A DNA stretch of 64,000 bases from Adiantum capillus-veneris. Taxonomy: Eukaryota; Streptophyta; Polypodiopsida; Polypodiales; Pteridaceae. Positions 9,260 through 20,009 of this stretch are shown in pieces (positions within the stretch are counted from its first letter, which is position 1; every line of letters begins with the position of its first letter). The notes beneath the pieces are model-generated. The model did no database searches, was not told where the DNA came from, and saw only the letters and a program-made list of their open reading frames with translations. The stretch is taken from NCBI GenBank assembly GCA_014529385.2, contig CM043962.1, forward strand, positions 47,427,098-47,491,097, read 5' to 3'. A program made the position numbers and the translations under genes.

Positions 9260-11106
9260 AATAAGATAGTAGTGCGCCTCTCATCGGGAATCACCTACAC
9301 ACCTATTGAACCGACAAGCTTGGTCCATGACTCAATCAAAGAATGATAAGGCTCCATTGAAGGTGATAGGGTGTCCGTGAGGGTTAACATGCCCCCATTG
9401 ATGATGTAGATTCCATCTTCGGAATCTATTGACATGAAGCCTGTTCATCAAGGTGGAAGATCATCTGAGATTGAATGTCCTTAGTCTTCTTCAATCACTA
9501 CAAAATCAACCAAAATTGGCACAGTAATTGTATTCTCATATACAACTAAAAAGCATATGCAGTGAGTAAGCACACAAATTGATTGGTAACATAATATTAA
9601 ACAATTTGTCAGTAGTAGTAAACATTAAAATTTAATATAATCAAACGCAAAAGCAGTTGTAAAGGTCAAAAAATAAACAAGTCTGGGGTTGCTACTTTAA
9701 CGATAAAGAGGCACTGGAGGTCAACTATTAATATCATGGGCAAGATTCTGAGTTTTGTCTGGTCAATTAAGCTATTTAATTGCGAGAGCAAAGTATTTCA
9801 TGTTTAAGGGCTGATTATAGGCTATAGCTAGAAGACCTTCTACTTAAGCTATGATAAAAGGAATTGCTTAAGAAGTCAACGCCTAAATTATTCCCTTGTT
9901 TGACTCCCCAATTTTTTTTTCACATTGATCCAATTTTTGATGTGTGTGCTTATTTTGTATGCCTTGGGATTTTTGCTTTTCAAGAAAAAGCGCCCACACT
10001 ATTGGGAATCTCTAGGGCTCTAGTACCATAGGCAATACATGTGAGTGAAGTACCAAATTAAGATTTTAGATTGCTGGCACTTTTGTTTTTCGTTTGTTTT
10101 TTCATTTCCTTTTCATTTTGTAACTTTGGGGGGTCATATTGACATTGTTACCCTTCCAAGGCTCATCACAATAGTTTATAATAACTAAACTAAAGGTCAA
10201 GAGGGGTAAGTCCCACTAGAAATCACTAGTACACTACACACAATGCTGCCTAAATCTAATTAAGAACCTAAAGTAACTATTGACAGTTAGGAAGGCATTC
10301 CCCATGGTATTAAGAGAAGATCTCTAACGCCTATCTTGGTCAAACTAGCTTAGTCGGTCTGCTTGATTCCAGTTAAAGTAGACAAACATTGATGCTTGAA
10401 AAACCAAGAGGCAATGCTAATAGACAAGAAACACCTGTTTGTGTTGATGATCATGCTTGATTCGAAGAGTGAACGAGAGAAAGATTCCATGAAGTTCAAA
10501 ATCCTAACAACGATAATGTGTTCTTGTACACACTAAACTAAAGGTCAAGAGGGGTAAGTCCCACTAGAAAACACTTGTACACAATGACTAGAAGTCATTA
10601 TCCGTGGGACCACACGTGCCATTCGTGTAATCGTGTAAATCTTCCTCATGATTAGAGGCACAAATATTCACTAAGAACGTCACTAGATGTCTATAGTCAT
10701 CTTGGTCAAAAGGGAAAGCATGTGTAATCGGAGAGATGTTCTCTACTCAGTAGGGATCAGTTGTGGTCAAGACACATATCAGCCATTCTAATTCCTCAAA
10801 ATTCTTCTCACGCGCTAGAGTTTCTACCAAATCCCATTCACAGGTAAGCATCGGGTAGACTATGTGAAACTTGGTTAGAGTGCATGTATTATAAAAGTCA
10901 TGTCAAAAGATCGTGTCCTTATGCATAATGTGTTATTATGAATTTGTAGGTTTCTAATTTTTTGTTCGGTGGCTCTTAATCTTTTACTTTTTTATTTATG
11001 TTTTCTTGAGTATATGCCTATTATATACATTCCCTAAGATTAGGAGATTGAGAGGTCAGGGAGGAAGGTTAAGAGGGAAGCAAGTGAATGATGAATGTCA
11101 GCAAAC
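9260..11106. other. Non-coding; probable Gypsy-A 3' LTR at its right end
   Basis: No gene is supported. A 45-bp direct repeat (actaaactaaaggtcaagagg onward) occurs at about 10184-10229 and 10532-10579. On the minus strand a polypurine tract ends at 11108 and is followed by TGTTTGCTGACATTC, so the sequence leftward from 11107 is probably the Gypsy-A 3' LTR. Its far end was not found. Confidence 0.45.
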
Positions 11107-11107
11107 A

Positions 11108-11121
11108 CTTCCCCCTTCCTT
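11108..11121 (-). other. Gypsy-A polypurine tract
   Basis: Minus-strand AAGGAAGGGGGAAG lies directly before TGTTTGCTGACA, the layout expected for a PPT and the start of the 3' LTR. The second LTR needed to confirm it is not in the window. Confidence 0.6.
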
Positions 11122-11181
11122 AGGTAGATCATACCTTTTAAAACGATGTCGTCACCCTTTGAGACCAATTGTTCCAAGTTG

Positions 11182-12432
11182 TTATGGGTGAAGACTTTGA
11201 CCAATAGTTTTCGACCGCCCTAGGCGTTCATCTAGTTGCAAGGGTGGTAAGGTAATCTCCCAAGATTTTACTTGCAATGTTCTTGTAGGTGGTGAACTTA
11301 CAACGGGAAGTGCAAATTCTTTCTTGTTTGTATGGATATTTACAATGGTACGTGAAGGTTGTGTCAAAGCTTGTATTTTCGTATATGAACTACATGAAGA
11401 GCAAGAAGCTTCATTTTTTTTTTCTATAATTGAGCCAAGCGAAACAAGTCGTTCTCGCTTGGGTACCCAAACTAGCTTCGGATGAGGTGTGTAGTGTTCT
11501 GTGATCTTTCCCTTCCGAGGATCTTCGATCAGCTTTATCGTTACAGGATTTGACTCACATGGGTCTATAGGTGATAGTTAACAACACAATTTAGGTTGTG
11601 GCACCTAGATTTGATCATTCCCTTCATAGTAGCCTTGGACATTCAATAGTTATTTTAGGAATCCAACGCAACGTTTTCTTACATTTCTTGGAGCGAGTGG
11701 GGCGTCTCTTACAAGGCTCCTATTTTTTAGTATAAAAAATAGTCTCTACAGAAGTTTTAGGGACCCATTTCTATGTTTTCTTTGCTATATTACACTGATT
11801 CTTGTGTGTCTCATATTTTGTTTCAGCAATAGAAGTTGAAGTTCCAGATGTTTGGGCTATAGTTACAGATGTTTCGACCTCTTGGACATGCAATGTTTTG
11901 GGCTGTATCTTCTTGAGAGGTGATATCTTAGGGACTATTGCTTGAGTCGCAAGGCTAAGAGTTGGTTTTTGTGCTGTGACACTCCCAATTCAATAGTGCA
12001 TTTGGTCGCTATCATCCACATGCGTCCTAGGTTTATATTACCTTCAATAGTCCCAACAGGCATGGCCAAAAATTCTTGAGCTACAACCCTGTTGTTGTCA
12101 TAACTGACAGAAGTGCGCCAGATTCCAAAAATCATAGTTTTTTTCTTGTTGACACCCTTGACATGGATAGAACTCTCAAATAGAGATTCCTAACTGACAG
12201 CACACCCCATATGATAGCAGATTATATTTAGCACCCGTGTCCAATAAGGCGTTATATAGCACTTTTCCATAGACGCTATTTAGCTCAATAGAGTATTATA
12301 GAGCTGTGTCAGATTCCAACCAATCATACTCTATTTCAAGGTGAAATGCATGTGTAACTCCAAGGTTGGCCTCTTGTTGGTGTCTTATACGCTGTTGTCT
12401 CTTCTTAGCCTTGGCTTGAGCTTGTATCTTTT
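11182..12432 (-). pseudogene. Gypsy-A extra C-terminal segment with a second retropepsin-like motif
   Basis: Coding-like minus-strand sequence continues past the integrase tail at 12433. It gives a basic coiled stretch (LKKIQAQAKAKKRQQRIRHQ), then NALLDTGAKYNLLSYGVCCQ (about 12190-12250) with the DTGA of an aspartic protease, then VVAQEFLAMPVGTIEGNINL. It goes on through a lysine-rich region with repeated KWVPK, LRWIPK and LVWVPK words to EITLPPLQLDERLGRS, ending at 11182. It is broken by several stops and frameshifts. The usual gypsy protease lies separately at 13.2-13.9 kb, so this would be a second protease-like domain. Codon-level coherence is visible; the function is inference. Confidence 0.55.
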
Positions 12433-12660
12433 TCAATTTTTCTTGTGTCTTGGCTGCTTTTTTTTATGGATGGCACATAGCTCCTCTTGGCTTAAAGGAT
12501 CATAGTATATTTTAAATTTACTCCCATTGAGGAATCCAATGGTTTCAACTCCATCAAGAGTTCCCACACAAATGGTACCTTGTAGGGTGATTTTGCATGC
12601 TCTATATGGTCCTTTTCCCGCATATTTCAACTTTTTCTTTTCGTTACGCACTCCATACAT
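12433..12660 (-). pseudogene. Gypsy-A integrase C-terminal segment
   Basis: Frame with KKKLKYAGKGPYRACKITLQ, then GTLDGVETIGFLNGSKFKIY: a basic GPY/F-like module typical of the gypsy integrase C-terminus, with GPYR visible. The frame shifts in the lysine run at about 12450, where coding continues in another frame. Confidence 0.7.
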
Positions 12661-12803
12661 AAGGACTTTATCCCCAACCTTGATATCTTTGTTCTTTAGA
12701 TGACAGTTAAATCATTTCTTTCTCCTATCTTTCTGCACAAGTGCATTTTGCACAACCAATTTCCTTTCTTTGTTTAACCTCTCAAGGATACATAAACACT
12801 CAA

Positions 12804-13100
12804 CTAAAGGGTTACCATCCCAACCTTCTTGTGAAACCACCCCCGCAGACTAGGAATTACAAACTCCCATGGCATAACTGCTTCTTGGCCATATACCGTT
12901 TTGAATGGTGTACAATTAATAACCACTTTGTAAGCAGTACGATAAGCCCATAGAGTTGATGTCAACTTCAAATCCCAATATGTGCGATGAGCTTCCACTG
13001 CTTTAGTCAAGATAGAAATTAAGGTATTGTTAGTGCTCTTAGCTTGGCCATTTGCTTGTGGATAATAAGGCCTATCATATTTAAAGGTATGGATGGTGAC
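12804..13100 (-). pseudogene. Gypsy-A integrase core fragment
   Basis: The minus strand gives YYPQANGQAKSTN, then AVEAHRTYWDLKLTSTLWAY, then TPFKTVYGQEAVMPWEF: the end of a gypsy integrase core with the Q-x-NGQ region. The first catalytic residues are absent, so only the 3' part remains. One or more frame changes lie near 13010-13050. Confidence 0.8.
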
Positions 13101-13215
13101 ATTTCATCCCCCTCAGGTGTTACCCAGGTCATTCCCCTATTTTCACAAGTGTCTATGGTTGCTACTAGGTGGACCCAATCCACTTTGTCACACTCAGTCA
13201 TCCCAAGTAGAACAT

Positions 13216-13871
13216 CTATATAAGGAGAATCTTTCCCAACATCAGTGTCCATTTTACACATGTAACAATACTGCAATGAGACCAAGTGGATTGTGGTGTC
13301 AATCTGTTTCCTAGAGGATGTGCCCGACTAGTTACAAGATCAACCCAAATGAAAGAATCTTGGAACTGCAAGTATACATGGTTTTTAGTCCAGTCGTGCA
13401 CCATTTTTGCTTCCCTCATGAAAGGACATCCTAAGATCATCTCAGATGACATAGTGTGCTTGGCAAAATCCATAACAATGAAGGTATGTCTTATTTTGTG
13501 TTCAAAGACCTTGATCTTGAGATATTCTAGCATCCCAATAGGTTTAACAATAGTCCTATTGGCCATCTTTACCACTATGTTTGTAACCCAAGGTGACGTC
13601 TTCCCATAAATCCCCAACAATTCTTAGTTACGATGCTAACCCCAATGCCACCATCAAGGATTCCCTTCACAGTTAATCCCTTGGTAGTGATTGGTATGGT
13701 TGCATTGGATTCATTGCCTCCAAAGTATTGTCCCAACTTGTTAACATGTATTTCAACAACAAAGTTCTCATCTAGGTTGGGTTGTGGATCTAAGTGTTCC
13801 TCCTCTATTGGCACCTCCCTAGCTCCATCTATTTTTTTAAAATTGTGGTAGCCCAACTTTTGGTTCTCCAT
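13216..13871 (-). pseudogene. Gypsy-A aspartic protease region
   Basis: Two overlapping minus-strand frames (13575-13871 and 13216-13620) form a retropepsin-like domain. TVKGILDGGIGVSIVTKNCW carries the active-site region, with D-G-G in place of the normal D-S/T-G. It is followed by IVKPIGMLEYLKIKV and SSEMILGCPFMREAKMVHDW, the usual flap-to-C-terminal ILG motif. The two halves are joined by a frameshift near 13600. Confidence 0.75.
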
Positions 13872-14144
13872 TGAGGAAAGCTCAAGGGAGCTAATAATAT
13901 CTTGGGGTATCCATATAATTTGGACATGATGGTGGTTCTAACTTCTAAAGCCATGAAATCCATCAATTTGGCAATATTTAACGGCACTTTTTGGGCTTTA
14001 GTCTCTTGACATGGGGAAGATGGGATCTCCATTTCTTCGATAGGTCAGGTAATCCCTCTGTGAACATTCTCTCCAACAAGAAGGGAGTATGACCACTTTC
14101 TCATGACTTAAAGTCACTTTCTTCTTGGATGACACTAGGTATGG

Positions 14145-14429
14145 TTAGTGGTCTAGGGCTTTGTGAGGTTGACTTTGCATAGGGAACAATGTGTTGGTAA
14201 TTTGGATCTGCCTAGGTAGTTGCTCTAGATCAATTTGGGTCTCTTCCACCAAACCCATTAATTGATTGCTTTTCTTGATCTCCTCTTTAGGGTTTGGGTA
14301 AGTTTCTATCTTTTTCTCGGGCCCTGGCCATTGTGACTCATGATGATCTTCCTTGTTTTTTTCTTTTCTAATGGTCGTTTTAGTCTCCATGGTCTCACTT
14401 GAATCAAAATCTTCTTCAGTGTCGTTCAT
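14145..14429 (-). pseudogene. Gypsy-A acidic linker between gag and protease
   Basis: Charged, low-complexity frame (MNDTEEDFDSSETMETKTTI onward, rich in E, K, Q and P). It lies between the zinc-knuckle segment and the protease, with no domain recognised. Its place and composition suggest a linker of the same polyprotein. Confidence 0.4.
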
Positions 14430-14525
14430 ATATACAAGGTCCTCACCAGTCTCTATGTTAGTCTTTGAACTGGGGTCTGACTTTGATTCTTTTTGCGATC
14501 TCTTCCTTAGTGTTTTCTTCTTCTT

Positions 14526-15104
14526 CTACGATTGGGCAATTGATGCTATGTCTGTTTCTTCAAGATTATACTTTTGGTTTTGGAGCATCAATCGTGTGAG
14601 TACATTTACTGGGACCACATGCGTACTTTGTGATGGCTCTTTAGTAACATTAATTAAATTCAATGGCGTGATCTTTGGTGCATTTGGATTATTAGGACAT
14701 TGGGCAACCAAATGATCTATGCCACATTGATTACAAATGAGTATCAACATTGTAGATGTGCTCACTTGATTGGTTTCCATTAGTGTGGCATTTTTTTGTA
14801 ATCTAATAGGACACTCGGCTACATGATGTGGATCTCCACACTCATAGCATTGAAGAGGTGGTCTCTTGGCAAGGAAATTGATATTTTGGCCTCTTTTTGC
14901 AAGAGCAGCTACGTGATAGACAGGTTTGACTTGTCTCCAATAGTCCTCCATGTAGTATTGTGGACTTTCTTCAAGTGCATCAATCCCATAGGCAATATTA
15001 GGGTTTATATCTTCCTCACAACCTTCCAAACAAGTAGTAGATGACTCACAACCCACTTGATTCACAAAAGTGATTCTCGGATATGGGTATTGCGGTCCTA
15101 GCAC
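14526..15104 (-). pseudogene. Gypsy-A nucleocapsid with two zinc knuckles
   Basis: A 192-residue frame with CYECGDPHHVAECP and, about 40 residues later, CNQCGIDHLVAQCP. Both are CCHC knuckles with intact cysteines and histidine, used by Gag to bind RNA. The surrounding sequence is low in recognisable motifs. Confidence 0.82.
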
Positions 15105-15211
15105 TGGAGGTGGTAAGGGTGTTGTTTGAACAATATTTTGGGCTTTTGGGCCCTAGGGACCATGTGTTGTGACGGTAGTTCAAGAGGTGGGGCCGGCATC
15201 AATGCAGGCAC

Positions 15212-16533
15212 TCAAGGTGTGTTTGTCCATACTAAGGTTTGTCTATTGGCCATCGTGCATTTAAATACTATGCAATCATTGGCTTGATGACCATATCTCC
15301 CATAGGCATTGGAATTCCCATTAAATTTCACTCTAAACGTAGGGCTTTCACTGGTACTATGTGGACCATAGCAAATTGAGCACCATTGTTTCTCCCTTCT
15401 TGGATACATATGATTGTTTTGTGGAGCATGATTGTCTCTAAGATTTTTTTGAATGGCCTTGGTGAGATATGCTAAAGTCATCTAAAATATCTTTGGCTCT
15501 TGAGCAATAGGCTTTAGGGTCATTGGCTCATGCCCCGATGCTTGCAAGCTAGTAGATTTAGGCTCAACAGACATTCTTTCTCCTTGAACCATTAAATTGT
15601 CCTCCAATTGGATCACATTGGTAGTGACTGCTTCCCAAGTGGTGATTCCTCTAATGACTAGGCCATTGTAGATATCCTCATGTTGTAGTCTCCTAATGAA
15701 TCTATCAAGAAATTCATTATTATTGAAGTGCTCATTTGGATTACAATGCAAATTCAAATGCTTCAAGTGCCCAATAAAGTCTCTCACGGACTCTCCTTCC
15801 TCTCGTTGGGCTTTTTGGAGTTGAGATGCTACACCCCAAAGCACTCCCTCTTGTATGTACTCTTTCAAGAAAATTCTCCTAACAGTAGGATAAATCATTT
15901 TCTCTTCCACCCTTAGGGTTCTATACCATTCCCCAGCCTTCCCACTCAAGGTCAAGCTAAAAGCATTACTTTTATGCAGGTCATTATGTTCTCCTAAGGA
16001 ATCACATATTTGTTCAAATACTTCGATATTCTTTCTCACATCCCCGTCTCCACTAAATTTTTGTGTGAGCTTGGCTATTTGCACTATCTTACTTCTAGGC
16101 TCTCTATCCGGCGTGTTACACATATTTTCAGCAATGGATCGACCAATAGCTTGAGCAAATGTTGCCAAGTCACCAAAGTGAGTGGTACAGTGGGGACAAG
16201 CACTCTCGAGACTGCATGTGGAATGGGGGTTGGCATCGGGTTGGGTGGGTGTATATGCAGCCCTTGGGTTCCAAGTTGGGTACAATGTTGTGCCATGTGT
16301 ATGTGTGGCCCTAGGCATAGCAACCATGGGATGTAACATGCTAATGCTAGCTGGTATGGTCCCATTGGAATAAGAGCTTGGATGTTGTGGTTGTGGAGTA
16401 TAAGTTGTTGAAACAATGGGAGGGGTAGGAGCTATATTATTATGAGGGCCTTTAGGTATATATGATTGATACACACTTGTATAGGTACTGTTGTAGGCAT
16501 TCGGCCACCATGTAGTGGTGCTTTACTAATAAA
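15212..16533 (-). pseudogene. gag: Gypsy-A gag (capsid)
   Basis: The main frame (15482-16474, extending open toward 16533) contains a Retrotrans_gag domain: SGKAGEWYRTLRVEEKM, FLKEYIQEGVLWGVASQLQK, REEGESVRDFIGHLKHLNLH, then EFLDRFIRRLQHEDIYNGLV. The N-terminal region is rich in P, T and H. A stop at 15479-15481 is followed by a related frame (15212-15478) with a cysteine-rich piece. The 5' end is lost at the Copia-B LTR boundary. Confidence 0.85.
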
Positions 16534-16766
16534 TGTTACCATATACATGTGGTAGTGATGTGTGTGAACACACTTAGGACCGCTGGGGCATTTTCCCACT
16601 GTTTAGGAGGTGTTTTCGAAACCCTGTGCATTTTATATACGCCCATTCATTCTAGGGCTATCTATCTTTCCATTGCACACTAAGTAATAAACTCTCTCTT
16701 GTGTTCCTTGAGCTTCCTTTGTCTTCTCCAAGCCGTGTGTGTCTTCCTACAACCCTAATTCATACA
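16534..16766 (+). repeat. Copia-B 5' LTR
   Basis: 233-bp LTR, TGTTACCATATACATG to CTAATTCATACA, followed after two bases by the primer site at 16769-16780 (TGGTATCAGAGC). No partner LTR is in the window, so the left boundary rests on the TG...CA ends, the PBS and the interruption of Gypsy-A gag. Confidence 0.8.
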
Positions 16767-16768
16767 AT

Positions 16769-16780
16769 TGGTATCAGAGC
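16769..16780 (+). other. Copia-B primer-binding site
   Basis: TGGTATCAGAGC, complementary to initiator Met-tRNA. Confidence 0.9.
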
Positions 16781-17238
16781 AGGTTGCATCCTCCTTGGCT
16801 TAGTCGCCAACAGCTTCAGCACACATCAGCTCACTTTCTCCAATTTTAGTGAGCTTTGGCGAGCGTTCCCAAGTCGACAAATTTTTTTGGGAGGCTCGTA
16901 GAGCTCAGTCTGCTCAAACTTTTTATTCAGGCTCATTTCGGCCTCCATTTCCACTACACGTAGGTCTTCACAGACAATTTCATCATTTAGTGCAAAAGTT
17001 TTGCTAGTGTCGTTTTTTGTATAACATGTCCTATACAGTCTACTATAGGTTGTGCTATATAGCACATACTGGTCTCACTCAATTTCTCCTCATTTCAGGC
17101 AGTTTTCACATCAGGTGCATACATTTTCCATGGCTGACAACAACAAGATGTGTTCAAGTTATTTGCTGCTGAGGACAGGTTGGATGGGAACAATTACCCT
17201 ATGTATGCTTACATGATGCAACATGTTCTTGTGTCAAA

Positions 17239-17322
17239 TGTTAGGAAATAAGACGTATCTAAATAGATAATTGAGTAGATTACTTAATGGAGAGAGACAG
17301 ATTTACATACACGAGATTATAG

Positions 17323-17417
<95 letters not shown>

Positions 17418-18114
17418 CACGATATACGTGGTTCACCCAATGTGGGCTACGTCCACGGGAAAGCAGCCACTCAATGGCTTTAGTACTTCAAAACAAGAAG
17501 TAGTTTACAAAGGGATTATACCCTTAATGGAGCTCCCGCCTTGCTTCACTCTCACCACCTCACACTCACCTTGTTGCATCAACTTCACACTATGAAATGT
17601 GTTAGAAATGGCCTCCTTTTATAGGCCAAAAGGGCTGCCCTCTCTTATGAGAGACATCCATGTGTAGCCGCCGTTGTGCGAATAAGTCCAAATCGGACCC
17701 TCCAATCCGCCCATGTGTGGCCGCCCTTGAGAAGACAAGTCCGCTTTTGAATTCGGCCACCGGCCACCGGCCATTGACTTCCGACCACCGGACACCGGCC
17801 ATTGACTTCCGACCACCGGCCATCGGCCATTGACTACCGGCCACCGGCCAACCGACCGGTTGTTTTCCGACCACTTTCCGGCCGCTGTCCGGCCATAATA
17901 TTCCGGCGAAAAACAATATTCCGACGAAAAAAGTCTCGGGGGCCTCCGCCCCCGAGGCCTTTAAAGTTGCCCCTGATTCTTGTCCGTGAAAATTTTGGTT
18001 TCCGGTGAGTGATTTTCCTTCACGCACGATGGCTTCTCCTCATAATGGGGGCCTTACAAATGTGCTCTTTTACCACAAAAAATTACAAGGGTAAATCAGG
18101 CTCCATACTTAACA
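17239..18114 (-). mobile_element. Solo LTR of the Copia-A family
   Basis: A complete 876-bp LTR in reverse orientation (plus strand TGTTAGGAAATAAGACG ... CCATACTTAACA). It is flanked by perfect 5-bp repeats TCAAA (17234-17238 and 18115-18119). The length excess over the Copia-A LTRs is mainly a (GA)n run at 17326-17413. It lies within Copia-B gag and arose by LTR-LTR recombination, which left one LTR and the target duplication. Confidence 0.96.
17326..17413 (+). repeat. (GA)n microsatellite inside solo LTR
   Basis: About 44 GA units. The matching CT run in the Copia-A LTRs is only about 9 units long, so it expanded after insertion or in the source element. Confidence 0.95.
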
Positions 18115-18679
18115 TCAAAGGGCGTCTGGAATATTGTGTAGGGCATTGATGTACGTCCTGGTTCTGAGGATGTAGGCGATGTTGAGGATGTTGCAAGTCT
18201 TGCTGTAAGGATTGTTGCTGTTAGAGTTGTTTTACCTACGGTAGAACAAGCTCTTTGGGATGTAAAGGATGTGCATGATCATGCGTTGATTGCATTGTAT
18301 GTGAAGCGCACCATTAATCCTCACATTCGTTCATTGAAATCTGCAAAACAGGCTTAAGATATTCTAGCTGCAAGCCGCTATGAGGCAAAATTTGCATTCC
18401 TGCGTAAAGAGCTGGAGTCAAAAATTATGCATGAGGAAGCTGATATGGGTACTTTCCTTTCTAGTGTCAAGGATATCAATGAGCAACTTATTTATGCAGG
18501 TGAAGTCATTTCAGACAGTTTCCTTGTGCAGACTATTCTTGATGTCTTGCCAGACTCTTACCAGACTTTTGCTAGTACTTGGAGACTTATGACCCTAGGA
18601 AATCGTGAAGTTGTCAAGTTTGATGCATTGTGCACATTGTTGTTGCAAGAGTCACTTTCCAAAAAAAAAAAGGACTAGA

Positions 18680-19560
18680 CAGCTTGCAGTTGAACATGCT
18701 TTTATTGCTCCTCAAAGAAAGGGTGATAACAACAATGCAGCCACTTCTTATGGCTACGAGTGGAAAATCACATGTTCCTAATGCTTCTGCTAGCAACAAT
18801 TTATCTGGTTATTTTGGTGATAAGGGAAAAAAGAGGATATGTTGCCATTATTATAAATCTAATGATCACTTGATCAAGGAGTGTCCTAAGTTGAAGGCCA
18901 AAGAGGCTAAGAAGAAAGAGGGTGGTTCAACTGCAAATGCTGGTTCCACTACAAATGCAGCTATTGTTGAGTCTTCTATGAAAGGAGATTGTGATGTTGA
19001 TGTTGATGCAATATGGGCTTTTAGTGTAGAGTGTACCTATAATATTGTTGTCCATGATGCATGCATGTCAATTGCTGCAGATTCACATGTGTGGTATTTT
19101 GACAGTGGTATGTGCTACAAATCACATAACCTCACATCGTGATTTGTTCACCTCGCTTGAGTCTATCCCTCATGGGAATTCAGTTACTTGTGCCAACAAT
19201 GCCTCTTTTCCGGTTCAAGGAGTTGGAAAGATTGTGCTTACTGCTGCAAATGGCAGTTCTTTCGCACTTGGATGCACTTTATGTACCTGGGATCAAGAAG
19301 GATCTTTTGTTTGCATCTGCACTTGCTAAACTTGGCCTTGTAGTAAAATTTGTGGATGACAAATATACAATACATGATCTCAGTTTTAGTGATGAAATTG
19401 CTGCATCTAGCATTTTATTCTGTGGGCTGTATAAGCTCACTTTGTATGACAAGTGTGGGTAGAATTTTGCAAATGCAGTTGTCGATTCAAAGGCTATTTC
19501 AGATGCAACACATTGGCATGCACGTTTTGGTCATTTGAATTTTGCTAGTTTGCTGCATTT
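18680..19560 (+). pseudogene. Copia-B zinc knuckle and protease remains
   Basis: CCHYYKSNDHLIKECPKL is a CCHC knuckle in which the second cysteine has become tyrosine. VWYFDSGMCYKSHNLTS corresponds to the retropepsin site (DSG kept), followed after a frameshift by GVGKIVLTAANGSSF and LYVPGIKKDLLFASALAKLG. The HWHARFGHLNFASLLHL zinc region of integrase begins near 19510. Confidence 0.8.
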
Positions 19561-19569
19561 GTAGAAATC

Positions 19570-20009
19570 TGATATGGCTACTTCTTTGCCGCCTCTTGAA
19601 GCACCTATCAACATGTTTGTGAAGGCTGTATTTTGGTTAAAATGCAACGTTCTAAGTTTCCAAAGGATGGTTCCGTTAGGGACACATGCTGGTTGCAGCT
19701 TGTGCATAGTGATGTTTGTGGACCCATGCAAACTCCGTCCTTGGGAAATTACCTTTACTTTGTGACTTTCATTGATGATTACTCCAGGCATGCATGGGTA
19801 TTTCCGCTTAAAGTGAAGTCCAAAGTATTTATGTGCTTCAAACAATTTCTGGCTATGGTTGAAAATGTCTCAAAATGTTCTATGGGCACCCTCCGTTCCG
19901 ATCGAGGGGGGGAGTATATGTCTCATAAATTTAATCCATTTCTGGCTAGTCGTGGGATAAAACACCAATATACAATGCCTTATACGCCTCAACAAAATGG
20001 TGTTACTCC
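19570..20009 (+). pseudogene. Copia-B integrase core fragment
   Basis: The frame from 19633 carries LVHSDVCGPMQTPSLGNYLY, VTFIDDYSRHAWVFPLK, LRSDRGGEYMSHKFN and MPYTPQQNGV, the standard D and D positions of copia integrase. The sequence ends at PQQNG, just before the catalytic glutamate, where it joins gypsy integrase sequence. Confidence 0.85.

Larger units (their letters stand above)
11107..16533 (-). mobile_element. Gypsy-A: decayed Ty3/gypsy element, 5' end removed
   Basis: The minus strand gives, in order, gag, two zinc knuckles, protease, the end of integrase, an integrase C-terminal segment and a long extra coding segment. RT and RNase H are missing: the protease region at about 13.2 kb is followed within 200 bp by integrase sequence at about 13.09 kb, so an internal deletion removed the middle of pol. 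Frameshifts and stops occur throughout. The gag end is cut at 16533, exactly where the LTR of Copia-B begins. The polypurine tract is at 11108-11121. Confidence 0.85.
17130..18678 (+). pseudogene. gag: Copia-B gag, split by a solo LTR
   Basis: Possible start MADNNK at 17130. After a frame change, RLDGNNYPMYAYMMQHVLVS reads up to the solo LTR, and KGVWNIV resumes after it at 18120. It continues through VKRTINPHIRSL and EEADMGTFLSSVKDINEQLI to LQESLSKKKK. This is the UBN2-type copia Gag. Stops at about 18138 and 18355 plus frameshifts show that it is dead. Confidence 0.82.
16534..20009 (+). mobile_element. Copia-B: truncated Ty1/copia element
   Basis: It begins with a short LTR (16534-16766) and a Met-tRNA primer site, followed by gag, zinc-knuckle, protease and integrase remains on the plus strand. 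It stops abruptly at about 20009 inside integrase, where gypsy sequence follows. The gag is split by a solo Copia-A LTR (17239-18114). RT, RNase H and the 3' LTR are absent. It inserted into Gypsy-A, cutting the gag of that element at 16533. Confidence 0.85.

Noticed and set aside
9496-9506. CACTACAAAA near 9.5 kb as a CACTA end
   Set aside because: No subterminal repeats, no partner end and no transposase nearby; likely chance.
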